In this document: in pieces, positions 9,651 through 25,400 of the stretch
Numbering within the stretch: the first letter of the stretch is position 1
How the letters are laid out: every line of letters begins with the position of its first letter
Assembly (NCBI GenBank): GCA_024803745.1
Contig: JANJXV010000153.1
Location: 62,001-126,000 of the forward strand
Direction: 5' to 3'
DNA length: 64,000 nt
DNA from: Megascapheus bottae
Taxonomy: Eukaryota; Chordata; Mammalia; Rodentia; Geomyidae
Program-made: the position numbers and the translations under genes
The notes under the pieces: model-generated
What the model saw: the letters and a program-made list of their open reading frames with translations, nothing else
Databases searched by the model: none
What the model was told of the DNA's origin: nothing

Positions 9651-12600
9651 CCATTCCTTGACTTCACACACCTCCATTCTGTGACTTCCCACACCTCCAT
9701 TCTGAGAATTCACACACCTCCACTCTGTGACTTTACACACCTCGACTCTGTGACTACATACACCTCCATTTTGTGATTTCACACACCTCCATTCTATGAC
9801 TTCACACACCTCCATTCTATGACTTCACATACCTCCTTTCTGAGTTCACACACCTCCATTCATTGACTTCACACACCTCCAATCTGACTTCACACACCTC
9901 CATTCTATGACTCCACACACCTCCATTCTGTCATTTCAAAAACCACAATTCCATTGTGACTTCACATACCTCCATTCTAAGAGTTCACACACCTCCAATC
10001 TGACTTCACACACCTCCATTCTATGAATTCCCACAGATCCATTCTGACTTAACACATCTCCATTCTACGACTTCGCATACCTCTATTCTGACTTCATACA
10101 CCTCCATTCTGTGACTTCACACACTTCCATTCTTTGACTTCACTAACCTCCATTCTGTGACTTCACACACCTCCATTGTGACTTCACACATCTCCGTTCT
10201 GTGACTTCACACACCTCCCTTCTGTGACTTGACACACCTCCATTCTATGACTTCACACACCTCCATTCTATGACTTCACACACCTCCATTCTGTAATTTC
10301 ACACACTTCCAATATTTGACTTCACAAACCTCCATTCTTTGACTTCACACACCTCCATTCTATGACCTCTCACACCTCCATTGTGACTTCACACATCTCC
10401 GTTCTGTGACTTCACACACCTCCCTTCTGTGACTTGACACACCTCCATTCTTTGACTTCACACACCTCCATTTTGACATCACACACCTCCATTCTGTGAC
10501 TTCACACACCTCCATTTCTGACTTCACACACCACAATTTTGACTTCACACACCTCCAATCTATGCCTTCACACATCTCCCTTCTATGACTTCACACACCT
10601 CCATTCTGTAACTTCACACACTTCCAATGTTTGACTTCACAAACCTCCCTTCCATGACTTCATACACATCCATTCAATGACTTCACACAACTCCTTTCTT
10701 TGACTTCACAAAATTCCATTTTGATTTCACACACCTCCACTCTGTGACTTCACACACCTTCATTTGTGACTTCACACATCACATTTTGACTTCACACACC
10801 TCGATTCTGTGACTTCACACACCTCCATTCTGAGTTAACACACCTCCATTTGTGACTTCACACACCTCCATTCTGACTTCACACACCTCCATTTTATGAC
10901 TTCACACACTTCCATTCTATGACTTCACACACCTCCATTCTGTGACTTCACACACCTCCACTCTGAGTTCACACACCTCCATTCTGTGTCTTCACACACC
11001 TCCATTCTGTGACTTCACACACCTCGTTATATGACTTCACACACCTCCATTCTGTGACTTCACACACCCCCATTCTATGTCTTCACACCTCCATTCTATG
11101 ACTTCACACACCTCCATTCTATGCCTTTACACACCTCCATTCTGTGACTTCACACACCTCCATTCTATGACATCACACACCTCCATTCTGTGACTTCACA
11201 CACCTCCATTCTATGACTTCACACACCTCCATTCTATGACTTCAGAAACCTACATTGTGACTTCACACACCTCCATTCTATGAGTTCACACACCTGCATT
11301 GTGACTTCACACACCTCCATTCTCTGACTTCACACACCTACATTCTGACTTCACACAACTCCATTCTGACTTCACACACCTCAATTCTGTGACTTCACAC
11401 ACCTCCATTCTATGATTTCACACACCTCCATTCTATGACTTCACAGACCCCCATTCTATGACTTCACACACCTCCTTTCTGAGTTCACACACATCCATTC
11501 TGTGACTTCACACACCTCCATTGTGACTTCATACACCTCCATTCTATGAGTTCACACACCTCCATTCTGACTTCACACACTTCCATTCTATGACTTCACA
11601 CAGCTCCACTCTGTGACTTCACACACCTCCACTCTGAGTTCACACACCTCCATTCTGTGTCTTCACACACCACCATTCTGTGACTTCACACATCTCGTTA
11701 TATGACTTCACACACCTCCATTCTGTGACCTCACACACCTCAAATCTGACTTCACACACCTCAATTCTGTGACTTCACACACCTCCATTCTATGATTTCA
11801 CACACCTCCATTCTATGACTTCACAGACCTCCATTCTATGACTTCACACACCTCCTTTCTGAGTTCACACACATCCATTCTGTGACTTCACACACCTCCA
11901 TTGTGACTTCATACACCTCCATTCTATGAGTTCACACACCTCCATTCTGACTTCACACACTTCCATTCTATGACTTCACACAGCTCCATTCTGACTTCAC
12001 ACACCTCCATTCTATGACTTCGCACACCTCTATTCTGACTTCACACAACTGCATTCTGTGACTTCACACACCTCCATTCTATGACTTCACACACCTCCAT
12101 TCTGTGACTTCACACACCTCCACTCTGTCACTTTACACACCTCCATTCTGTGACTTCACACACCTCCATTCTGTGATTGCACACACAATCCATTCTATGA
12201 CTTCACAAACCTCCATTCTTTGATTTCACACACCTCCATTCTATGACTTCACACACCTGCATTGTGACTTCATACAACTCCATTCTGTGAATTCACACAC
12301 CTCCTTTCTGTGACTTCACACACCTCCATACTATGAATTCCATACACATTCAATCTATGTCTTCACAACCTCCATTCTATGACTTCACACACTTCCAATC
12401 TATGACTTCACAAACCTCCATTCTATGACTTCACAAACCTGCAATCTGACTTCACAAACCTCCATTATCTGACTTCACACACCTCCACTCTATGACTTCA
12501 CACACCTCCATTCTGTAACTTCACACGCTTCCAATGTTTGACTTCACAAACCTCCATTCCATGACTTCATACACTTCCATTCTATGACTTCACACACATC

Positions 12601-13100
12601 CATTCTTTGACCTCACACACCTCCAGTTTGACTTCACACACCTCCGTTCTGTGACTTCACACACCTGCATTTGTGACTTCACACACCACAATTTTGACTT
12701 CACACAGGTCCATTCTTTGCCTTCACACACCTCCATTTTGACTTCACACACTTCCATTCTGTGACTTCAAACACCTCCATTCTGTGACTTCACACACCTA
12801 CATTGTTTGACTTCACACACCTCCATTTTGACTTCACACACCTCCATTCTATGACTTCACACACCTTCATTCTTACTTCAGAAACATCCATTCTATGACT
12901 TCACAAACCTCCCTTCTGTGAATTCACACACCTACATTCTGGGTTCACACACCTCCATTCTGTGACTTCACACACTTCCATTCTATGACTTCACACCCCT
13001 CCATCTGTAACTTCACACACCTCCATTCTATGACTTCACACTCTTCCATTCTATGATTTCACACACCTCCATTCTGTGACTTCACACACCTCCATTCTAT
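9651..13100. repeat. satellite with a third copy of the edge segment and an internal 380-bp duplication
   Basis: The segment at about 8,650-9,611 recurs from about 11,309 to 12,640. Its landmark appears at 11,471 and again at 11,851, showing an added 380-bp tandem duplication. The offset from the previous copy correspondingly grows from 2,659 to 3,039. The stretch at 7,754 recurs at 12,665. No gene was seen. Confidence 0.75.
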
Positions 13101-16100
13101 GACTTCACACACCTCCATTCTGACTTCACACACTTCCATTTTGACTTCAAAGACCTCATTTCTGTGACTTCACACACCTCCATTCTATGATTTCACACAC
13201 CTCCATTCTATGACTTCACACACCTCCATTCTATGACTTCACACACCTCCTTTCTGAGTTGACACACTTCCATTCTGTGACTTCACACACCTCCAATCTG
13301 ACCTCACACACCTCCATTCTATGACTTCACACATCTCCATTCTATGACTTCACACACCTCCATTCTAGAACTTCACACACCTCCATTCTGTGACTTCACA
13401 CACCTCCACTCTGTGACTTTACACACCTCCATTCTGTGACTTCACACACCTCCATCCTGTGATTTCACACACAATCCATTGTATGACTTCACAAACCTCC
13501 CTTCTGTGAATTCACACACCTCCATTCTGGGTTCACACACCTACATTCTGTGACTTCACACACCTCCATTCTGTGACTTCACACACCTCCATTCTATGAC
13601 TTCACACACCTCCATCTGTGACTTCACACACGTCCATTCTATGACTTCACACTCCTCCATTCTATGACTTCACACACCTCCATTCTATGACTTCACACAC
13701 CTCCATTCTCTGACTTCAAAAACCAATATTCTATGACTTCAAACACCTCCATTCTATGACTTCACACACCTCCATTCTGAGACTTCACACACCTCAACTC
13801 TGTGACTTTACACACCTCCACTCTGTGACTACACACACCTCCATTCTATGACTTCACACACCTCAATCTGTGACTTCTCACACGTCCATTCTATGACTTC
13901 ACACTCCTCCATTCTATGAGTTCACACACCTCCATTCTGTGACTTCACACACCTCCATTCTATGACTTCACACACCTCCATTCTATGACTTCACACACCT
14001 CCTTTCTGAGTTGACACACTTCCATTCTGTGACTTCACACACCTCCAATCTGACCTCACACACCTCCATTCTATGACTTCACACACCTCCATTCTGTGAC
14101 TTCAAAAACCAACATTCTATGACTTCAAACAGCTCCATTCTATGACTTCACACAACTCCATTCTGAGACTTCACACACCTCCATTCTGTGACTTTACACA
14201 CCTCCACTCTGTGACTACACACACTTCCATTCTATGATTTCACACACCTCCATTCTATGACTTCACACACCTCCATTCTATGACTTCACAGACCTCCATT
14301 CTATGACTTCACATACTTCTATTCTGTGAGTAGACACACCTCCATTCTATGACTTCACACACCTCCATTCTGACTTCACACACTTCCATTCTATGACTTC
14401 ACACAGCTCCATTCTGACTTCACACTCCTCCATTCTAGGACTTCGCACACCTCTATTCTGACTTCACACACCTGCATTCTGTGACTTCACACACCTCCAT
14501 TCTATGACTTCACAAACCTCCATTCTGTGACTTCACACACCTCCCCTCTGTGACTTTCCACACCTCCATTCTGTGACTTCACACACCTCCATTCTGTGAT
14601 TTCACACACAATCCATTCTATGACTTCACACACCTCCTTTCTCTGACTTCACACACCTGCATTCTGAGACTTCACCACCTCCATTCTGTGACTTCACACA
14701 CCTCCATTCTATGACTTCACACACCTCCATCTGTGACTTCACACACGTCCATTCTATGACTTCACACTCCTCCATTCTATGAGTTCACACACCTCCATTC
14801 TCTGACTTCACACAGCTCCATTCTATGACTTCACACACCTCCATTCTATGACTTCACACACCTCCATTCTGACTTCACACACTTCCATTTTGACTTCAAA
14901 CACCTCCAATCTGACCTCACACACCTCCATTCTATGACTTCACACACCTCCATTCTCTGACTTCAAAAACCAATATTCTATGACTTCAAACACCTCCATT
15001 CTATGACTTCACACACCTCCATTCTGAGACTTCACACACCTCCACTCTGTGACTTTACACACCTCCACTCTGTGACTACACACACCTCCATTCTATGATT
15101 TCACACACCTCCATTCTGACTTCATACACCTCCATTCTGACTTCACACACCTCAATTCTGTGACTTCACACACCTCCATTCTATGATTTCACACACCTCC
15201 ATTCTATGACTTCACACACCTCAATCTGTGACTTGTCACACGTCCATTCTATGACTTCACACTCCTCCATTCTATGAGTTCACACACCTCCATTCTGTGA
15301 CTTCACAAACCTCCATTCTATGACTTCACACACCTCCATTCTATGACTTCACACAGCTCCTTTCTGAGTTGACACACTTCCATTCTGTCACTTCACACAC
15401 CTCCAATCTGACCTCACACACCTCCATTCTATGACTTCAAAAACCAACATTCTATGACTTCAAACACCTCCATTCTATGACTTCACACACCTCCATTCTG
15501 AGACTTCACACACCTCCTTTCTGAGTTCACACACATCCATTCTGTGACTTCACACACCTCCATTGTGACTTCACACACCTCCATTCTGTGAGTTCACACA
15601 CCTCCATTCTGACTTCACACACTTCCATTCTATGACTTCACACAGCTCCAATCTGACTTCACACTCCTCCATTCTAGGACTTCGCACACGTCTATTCTAA
15701 CTTCACACACCTGCATTCTGTGACTTTACACACCTCCATTCTATCAGTTCACACACCTCCATTCTGTGTCTTCACACACCTCCATTCTATGACTTCACAC
15801 ACCTCCATTCTGACTTCACACACTTCCATTTTGACTTCAAAGACCTCATTTCTGTGACTTCACACAACTCCATTCTATGATTTCATACACCTCCATTCTA
15901 TGACTTCACACACCTCCATTCTATGACTTCACACACCTCCTTTCTGAGTTGACACACTTCCATTCTGTGACTTCACACACCTCCAATCTGACCTCACACA
16001 CCTCCATTCTATGACTTCACACATCTCCATTCTATGACTTCACACACCTCCATTCTTTGCCTTCACACACCTCCATTCTATGAATTCACACACCTCCATT

Positions 16101-19100
16101 CCTTGACTTCACACACCTCCATTCTGTGACTTCCCACACCTCCATTCTGAGAATTCACACACCTCCATTGTGACTTCACACAACTCTATTCTGACTTCAC
16201 ACACATGCCTTCTGTGACTTCACACACCTCCATTCTGATATCACACACCTACATTCTATGACTTCACACACTTCCATTCCACGATTTCACACACCTCCAT
16301 TCTGTGACTTCACACATCTCCATTCTATGATTTCACACACCTCCATTCTGTGACTTCACACACCTCCATTCTGAGTTCAGACACCTCCATTCTGTGACTT
16401 CACATACCTCCAATATATGACTTCACACACCTCCATTTTGTGACTTTGCACACCTCCATTCTATGACTTCACACACCTCCATTCTATGACTTCACACACC
16501 TCCATTCTGTGACTTCACACACCTCCATTCTGTGATTTCACACACAATCCATTCTATGACATCACAAACCTCCCTTCTGTGAATTCACACATCTCCATTC
16601 TGGGTTCACACACCTCCATTCTGTAACTTCACACACCTCCATTCTGGGACTTCACACACCTCCATTCTATGACTTCACACACCTCCATCTGTGACTTCAC
16701 ACTCCTCCATTCTATGACTTCACACTCCTCCATTCTATGAGTTCACACACCTCCTTTCTGTGACTTCACACACCTCCGTTCTATGACTTCACAGACTTCC
16801 ATTCTGACTTCACATACTTCTGTTTTGACTTCAAACACCTCGTTTCTGTGACTTCATACACCTCCATTCTATGATTTCACACACCTCCATTCTATGACTT
16901 CACACACCTCCATTCTATGACTTCACACACCTCCTTTCTGAGTTGACACACTTCCATTCTGTGACTTCACACACCTCCAATATGACCTCACACACCTCCA
17001 TTCTATGACTTCACACACCTCCATTCTGTGACTTCAAAAACCAACATTCTATGACTTCAAACAGCTCCATTCTATGACTTCACACACCTCCATTCGGAGA
17101 CTTCACACACCTCCATTCTGTGACTTTACACACCTCCACTCTGTGACTACACACACTTCCATTCTATGATTTCACACACCTCCATTCTATGACTTCACAC
17201 ACCTCCATTCTATGACTTCACAGACCTCCATTCTATGACTTCACATACTTCTATTCTGTGAGTAGACACACCTCCATTCTATGACTTCACACACCTCCAT
17301 TCTGACTTCACACACTTCCATTCTATGACTTCACACAGCTCCATTCTGACTTCACACTCCTCCATTCTAGGACATCGCACACCTCTATTCTGACTTCACA
17401 CACCTGCATTCTGTGACTTCACACACCTCCATTCTATGACTTCACAAACCTCCATTCTGTGACTTCACACACCTCCCCTCTGTGACTTTACACACCTCCA
17501 TTCTGTGACTTCACACACCTCCATTCTGTGATTTCACACATAATCCATTCTATGACTTCACAAACCTCCCTTCTGTGAATTCACACATCTCCATTGTGGG
17601 TTCACAAACCTCCATTCTGTGACTTCACACACCTCCTCCATTCTGGCACTTCACACACCTCCATTCTATGAATTCACACACCTCCATCTGTGACTTCACT
17701 CACCTCCATTCTATGACTTCACACTCCTCCATTCTATGAGTTCACACACCTCCTTTCTGTGACTTCACACACCCCCATTCTATGATTTCACACACCTCCA
17801 TTCTATGACTTCACACACCTCCATTCTATGACTTCACACACCTCCTTTCTGAGTTGACACACTTCCATTCTGTGACTTCACACACCTCCTTTCTCTGACT
17901 TCACACACCTGCATTCTGAGACTTCACCACCTCCATTCTGTGACTTTACACACCTCCACTCTGTGACTACACACACTACCATTCTGTGATTTCACACACA
18001 TCCATTCTATGACTTCACACACCTCCATTCTCTGACTTCACACACCTCCATTCTGTGACTTCACACAACTCCACTCTGTGTCTTTACACACCTCCATTCT
18101 GTGTCTTCACACACCTCCATCCTGTGATTTCACACACCTCCATTCTATGATTTCACACACCTCCTTTCTATGACTTCACACACATCCATTCTATGACTTC
18201 ACAGACCTCCATTCTATGACTTCACACACTTCTATTCTGTGAGTAGACACACCTCCATTCTATGACTTCACACACCTCCATTCTGACTTCACACACTTCC
18301 ATTCTATGACTTCACACAGCTCCATTCTGACTTCACGCTCCTCCATTCTAGGACTTCGCACACCTCTATTCTGACTTCACACACCTGCATTCTGTGACTT
18401 CACACACCTCCATTCTATGACATCGCAAACCTCCATTCTGTGACTTCACACACCTCCACTCTGTGACTTTACACACCTCCATTCTGTGACTTCACACACC
18501 TCCATTCTGTGATTTCCCACACAATCCATTCTATGACTTCACAAACCTCCCTTCTGTGAATTCACACATCTCCATTCTGGGTTCACACACCTCCATTCTG
18601 TGACTTCACACACCTCCATTCTGGGACTTCACACACCTCCATTCTATGACTTCACACACCTCCATCTGTGACTTCACACACCTCCATTCTATGACTTCAC
18701 ACTCCTCCATTCTATGAGTTCACACACCTCCTTTCTGTGACTTCACACACCTCCATTCTATGACTTCACACACCTCCATTCTATGACTTCACACACCTCC
18801 ATTCTGAGTTCACATACTTTCATTTTGACTTCAAACACCTCATTTCTGTGACTTCACATACCTCCATTCTATGATTTCTCACACCTCCATTCTATGACTT
18901 CACACACCTCCATTCTATGACTTCACACAACTCCTTTCTGAGTTGACACACTTCCATTCTGTGACATCACACACCTCCAATCTGACCTCACACACCTCCA
19001 TTCTGTGGCTTCACACACCTCCATTCTCTGACTTCAAAAACCAACATTCTATGACTTCAAACACCTCCATACTATGACTTCACACACCTACATTCTGAGA

Positions 19101-19440
19101 CTTCACACACCTCTATTCTGTGACTTTACACACCTCCACTCTGTGACTACACACACTTCCTTTCTGTGATTTCACACACCTCCATTCTCTGACTTCACAC
19201 ACCTCCATTCTGTGACTTCACACACCTCCACTCTGTGACTTTACAGACCTCAATTCTGTGTCTTCACACACCTCCATCCTGTGATTTCACACACCTCCAT
19301 TCTATGATTTCACACACCTCCATTCTATGACTTCACACACCTCCATTCTATGACTTCACACACCTCCATTCTATGACTTCACACACTTCTATTCTGTGAC
19401 TAGACACACCTCCATTCTATGACTTCACACACCTCCATTC
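13101..19440. repeat. satellite with 2,932-bp and 981-bp duplications
   Basis: The variant unit CCAACATTCTATG at 14,109 recurs at 17,041 with matching flanks (offset 2,932). The CAGACCTCC to GTGAGTAGACAC segment at 17,221 recurs at 18,202 (offset 981). The differences between copies are single bases plus the loss or gain of whole units. No gene was seen. Confidence 0.75.
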
Positions 19441-22400
19441 TATGACTTCACACATGTGCATTCTGACTTCACACCTCCATTCTCTGAATTCACACATCTC
19501 CATTCTGACTTCACACACCTCCAATCTATGACTTCACACATCTCCCTTCTATGCTTCACCCACCTCCATTCTGTAACTTCACACACTTCCAATGTTTGAC
19601 TTCACCAACCTCCATTCCATGACTTCATACACATCCATTCTATGACTTCACACAACTCCTTTCTTTGACTTCACAAAATTCCATTTTGATTTCACACACC
19701 TCCACTCTGTGACTTCACACACCTCCATTTGTGACTTCACACATCAAAATTTTGACTTCACACACCTCCATTCTTTGACTTCACACACCTCCATTCTGAG
19801 TTAACACACCTCCATTTGTGACTTCACACACCTCCATTCTGACTTCACACACCTCCATTCTATGACTTCACACACTTCCATTCTATGACTTCACACACCT
19901 CCATTCTGTGACTTCACACATCTCCACTCTGAGTTCACACACCGACATTCTGTGTCTTCACACACCTCCATTCTGTGACTTCACACACCTCGTTATATGA
20001 CTTCACACACCTCCATTCTCTGACCTCACACACCTCAAATCTGAGTTCACACCCCTCCATAGTGTGATTTCACACACCTCAATTCTGACTTCACACAACT
20101 CCATTCTATGACTTCACACACTTCCATTCTATTACTTCACACACATCCATTCTGTGACTTCACACACACCTCCACTCTGAGTTCACACACCTCCATTCTG
20201 TGTCTTCACACACCTCCATTCTGTGACTTCACACACCTCGTTATATGACTTCACACACCTCCATTCTGTGACCTCACACACCTCAAATCTGAGTTCACAC
20301 CTCTCCATAGTGTGACTTCACACACCTCCATTCTGTGACTTCACACACCCCCATTCTAAGACTTCACACACCTCCATTCTATGACTTCACACACCTCCAT
20401 TCTATGCCTTTACACACCTCCATTCTGTGACTTCACACACCTCCATTCTATGACATCACACACCTCCATTCTATGACTTCACACACATCCATTCTTTGAC
20501 CTCACACACCTCCATTTTGACTTCACACACCTCCATTCTGTGACTTCACACACCTGCATTTGTGACTTCACACACCACAATTTTGACTTCACACACGTCC
20601 ATTCTTTGACTTCACACACCTCCATTTTGACTTCACACACTTCCATTCTGTGACTTCACACACCTCCATTCTGTGACTTCACACACCTACATTGTTTGAC
20701 TTCACACACCTCCATTTTGACTTCACACACCTCCATTCTATGACTTCACACACCTTCATTCTTACTTCAGAAACATCCATTCTATGACTTCACAAATCTC
20801 CCTTCTGTTAATTCACACACCTCCATTCTGGGTTCACACACCTCCATTCTGTGACTTCACACACCTCCATTCTATGACTTCACACCCCTCCATCTGTGAC
20901 TTCACACACCTCCATTCTATGACTTCACACTCCTCCATTCTATGAGTTCACACACCTCCATTCTGTGACTTCACACACCTCCATTCTATGACTTCACACA
21001 CCTCCATTCTGACTTCACACACTTACATTTTGACTTCAAAGACCTCATTTCTGTGACTTCACACACCTCCATTCTATGACTTCAACTCCTCCATTCTATG
21101 AGTTCACACACCTCCATTCTATAACTTCACACACCTCCATTCTATGAGTTCACACACCTCCTTTCTGAGTTGACACACTTCATTCTGTGACTTCACACAC
21201 CTCCAATCTGACTTCACACACCTCCATTTTGTGATTTCACACACCTCCATTGTATGACTTCACACACCTCCATTCTTTGACTTCACACATCTCCATTCTA
21301 TGAATTCCCACACCTCCATTTTGACTTCACACAACTCTGTTATGAGACTTCACACACCTGCCTTCTGTGACTTCACACACCTCCATTGTATGACATCACA
21401 CCTCCATTCTATGACTTCACATCTCCATTCTATGACTTCACACACCAACATTTATGACTTCACACACCTCCATTCTGTGACTTCACACACCTCCATTCTG
21501 GCACCACACACCTACATTCTATGACTTCACACACTTCCATTCTATGACTTCACACACCTCCATTCTGTGACTTCACTCACCTCCATTGTGAGTTCACACA
21601 CCTCCATTCTGTGACTTCACACACCTTGATTCTCTGACTTCACACACCTCCATTCTACGATTTCACACACCTCCATTCTGTGACTTCACACATCTCCATT
21701 CTATGATTTCACACACCTCCATTCTGTCACTTCACACACCTCCAATCTGAGTTCACACACCTCCATTCTGTGACTTCACACACCTCCTTTCTGTGTTGAC
21801 ACACTTCCATTCTGTGACTTCACACACCTCCAATCTGACCTCACACACCTCCATTCTATGACTTCACACACCTCCATTCTATGACTTCACACACCACCAT
21901 TCTATGACTTCACACACCTCCTTTCTGAGTTGACACACTTCCATTCTGTGACTTCACACACCTCCAATCTGACCTCACACACCTCCATTATATGACTTCA
22001 CACACCTCCATTCTATGACTTCACACACCTCCATTCTTTGACTTCACACACCTCCATTCTATGAATTCACACACCTCCATTCTTTGACTTCACACACCTC
22101 CATTCTGTGACTTCCCACACCTCCATTCTGAGAATTCACACACCTCCACTCTCTGACTTTACACACCTCCACTCTGTGACTAAACACACCAAGATTTTGT
22201 GATTTCACACACCTCCATTGTATGACTTCACACACCTCCATTCTTTGACTTCACACATCTCCATTCTATGAATTCACACACCTCCATTGTGACTTCACAC
22301 AACTCTATTCTGTGACTTCACACACCTACCTTCTGTGACTTCACATACCTCCATTCTATGACTTCACACCTCCATTCTATGACTTCACATCTCCATTCTA

Positions 22401-25400
22401 TGACTTCACACACCAACATTTATGACGTCACACACCTCCATTCTGTGACTTCACACACCTCCATTCTGACATCACACACCTACATTCTATGAGTTCACAC
22501 ACTTCCATTCTATGACTTCACACACCTCCATTCTGTGACTTCACTCACCTCCATTCTGAGTTCACACACCTCCATTCTGTGACTTCACACACCTTGATTC
22601 TCTGACTTCACACACCTCCATTCTACGATTTCACACACCTCCAGTCTGTGACTTCACACATCTCCATTCTCTGATTTCACACACCTCCATTCTGTCACTT
22701 CACACACCTCCATTCTGAGTTCAAACACCTCCATTCTGTGACTTCACACACCTCCATTCTGAATTCACCCATCTCCATTTTAACTTCACACACCTCTATT
22801 CTGTGACTTCACACACCTCCATTCTATTAATTCGCATACCTCATTTCTGAGTTGACACACCTCCATTCTGTGACTTCACATACCTCCAATCTGACTTCAC
22901 ACACCTCCATTCTATGACTTCACACACCTCCATTCTGTGACTTCAAAAACCACCATTCTATGACTTCACACATCTCCATTGTGACTTCACACACCTCCAT
23001 TCTATGAGTTCACAAAGCTACATTCTGACTTCACACACTTCCATTCTATGACTTCGTACACCTCTATTCTGAATTCACACCCCTCCATTCTGTGACTTCA
23101 CATACCTCCATTCTTTGACTTCACACCCCTCCATTCTGTGCCTTCACACACCTCCATTGTGAGTTCACACACCTCCATACTGTGACTTCACACACCTCCA
23201 TTCTGTGACTTCACACACCTCCATTCTATGACTTCCAACACCTCCATTCTATGAATTCACACACCTCCATTTTATGCCTTCACACACCTCCATTCTGTGA
23301 GTTCACACACCTCCATTCTATGACTTCACACACCTCCATTCTGACTTCACATACTTCCATTTTGACTTCAAACACCTCATTTCTGTGACTTCACACACCT
23401 CCATTCTATGATTTCACACACCTCCATTCTATGACTTCACACACCTCCATTCTATGACTTCAAACAACTCCTTTCTGAGTTGACACACTTCCATTCTGTG
23501 ACTTCACACACCTCCAATCTGACCTCACACACCTCCATTCTGTGACTTCACACACCTCCATTCTCTGACTTCAAAAACCAACATTCTATGACTTCAAACA
23601 CCTCCATTCTATGACTTCACACACCTCCATTCTGAGACTTCACACACCTCCATTCTGTGACTTTACACACCTCCACTCTGTGACTACACACACTTCCTTT
23701 CTGTGATTTCACACACCTCCATTGTATGACTTCACACACCTCCATTCTCTGACTTCACACACCTCCATTCTGTGACTTCACACACCTCCACTCTGTGACT
23801 TTACACACCTCAATTCTGTGTCTTCACACACCTCCATCCTGTGATTTCACACACCTCCATTCTATGATTTCACATACCTCCATTCTATGACTTCACACAA
23901 CTCCATTCTATGACTTCACACACCTCCATTCTATGACTTCACACACTTCTATTCTATGACTAGACACACCTCCATTCTATGACTTCACACACCTCCTTTC
24001 TATGACTTCACACATGTGCATTCTGACTTCACACCTCCATTCTCTGACTTCACACATCTCCATTCAGACTTCACACACCTCCAATCTATGACTTCACACA
24101 TCTCCCTTCTATGACTTCACACACCTCCATTCTGAGTTCACACACCTCCATACTGTGACTTCTCACACCTCCATTCTGTGACTTCACACACCTCCATTCT
24201 ATGACTTCAAACACCTCCATTCTATGACTTCACACACCTCCATTTTATGCCTTCACACACCTCCATTCTGTGACTTCACACACCTCCATTCTATGACTTC
24301 AAACACCTCCATTCTGACTTCACATACTTCCATTTTGACTTCAAACACCTCATTTCTGTGACTTCACACACCTCCATTCTATGATTTCACACACCTCCAT
24401 TCTATGACTTCACACACCTCCATTCTATGACTTCACACAACTCCTTTCTGAGTTGACACACTTCCATTCTGTGACTTCACACACCTCCAATCTGACCTCA
24501 CACACCTCCATTCTGTGACTTCACACACCTCCATTCTCTGACTTCAAAAACCAACATTCTATGACTTCAAACAGCTCCATTCTATGACTTCACACACCTC
24601 CATTCTGAGACTTCACACACCTCCATTCTGTGACTTTACACACCTCCACTCTGTGACTACACACACTTCCTTTCTGTGATTTCACACACCTCCATTGTAT
24701 GACTTCACAAACCTCCATTCTCTGACTTCACACACCTCCATTCTGTGACTTCACACACCTCCGCTCTGTGACTTTACACACCTCAATTCTGTGTCTTCAC
24801 ACACCTCCATCCTGTGATTTCACACACCTCCATTCTATGATTTCTCACACCTCCATTCTATGACTTCACACACTTCTATTCTGTGACTAGACACACCTCC
24901 ATTCTATGACTTCACACACCTCCATTCTATGACTTCACACATGTGCATTCTGACTTCACACCTCCATTCTCTGACTTCACACATCTCCATTCTGACTTCA
25001 CACAGCTCCAATCTATGACTTCGCACATCTCCCTTCTATGACTTCACACACCTCCATTCTGTAACTTCACACACTTCCAATGTTTGACTTCACCAACCTC
25101 CATTCCATGACTTCATACACATCCATTCTATGACTTCACAGAACTCCTTTCTTTGACTTCACAAAATTCCATTTTGATTTCACACACCTCCACTCTGTGA
25201 CTTCACACACCTCCATTTGTGACTTCACACATCAAAATTTTGACTTCACACACCTCCATTCTTTGACTTCACACACCTCAATTCTGAGTTAACACACCTC
25301 CATTTGTGACTTCACACACCTCCATTCTGACTTCACACACCTCCATTCTATGACTTCACACACTTCCATTCTATGACTTCACACACCTCCATTCTGTGAC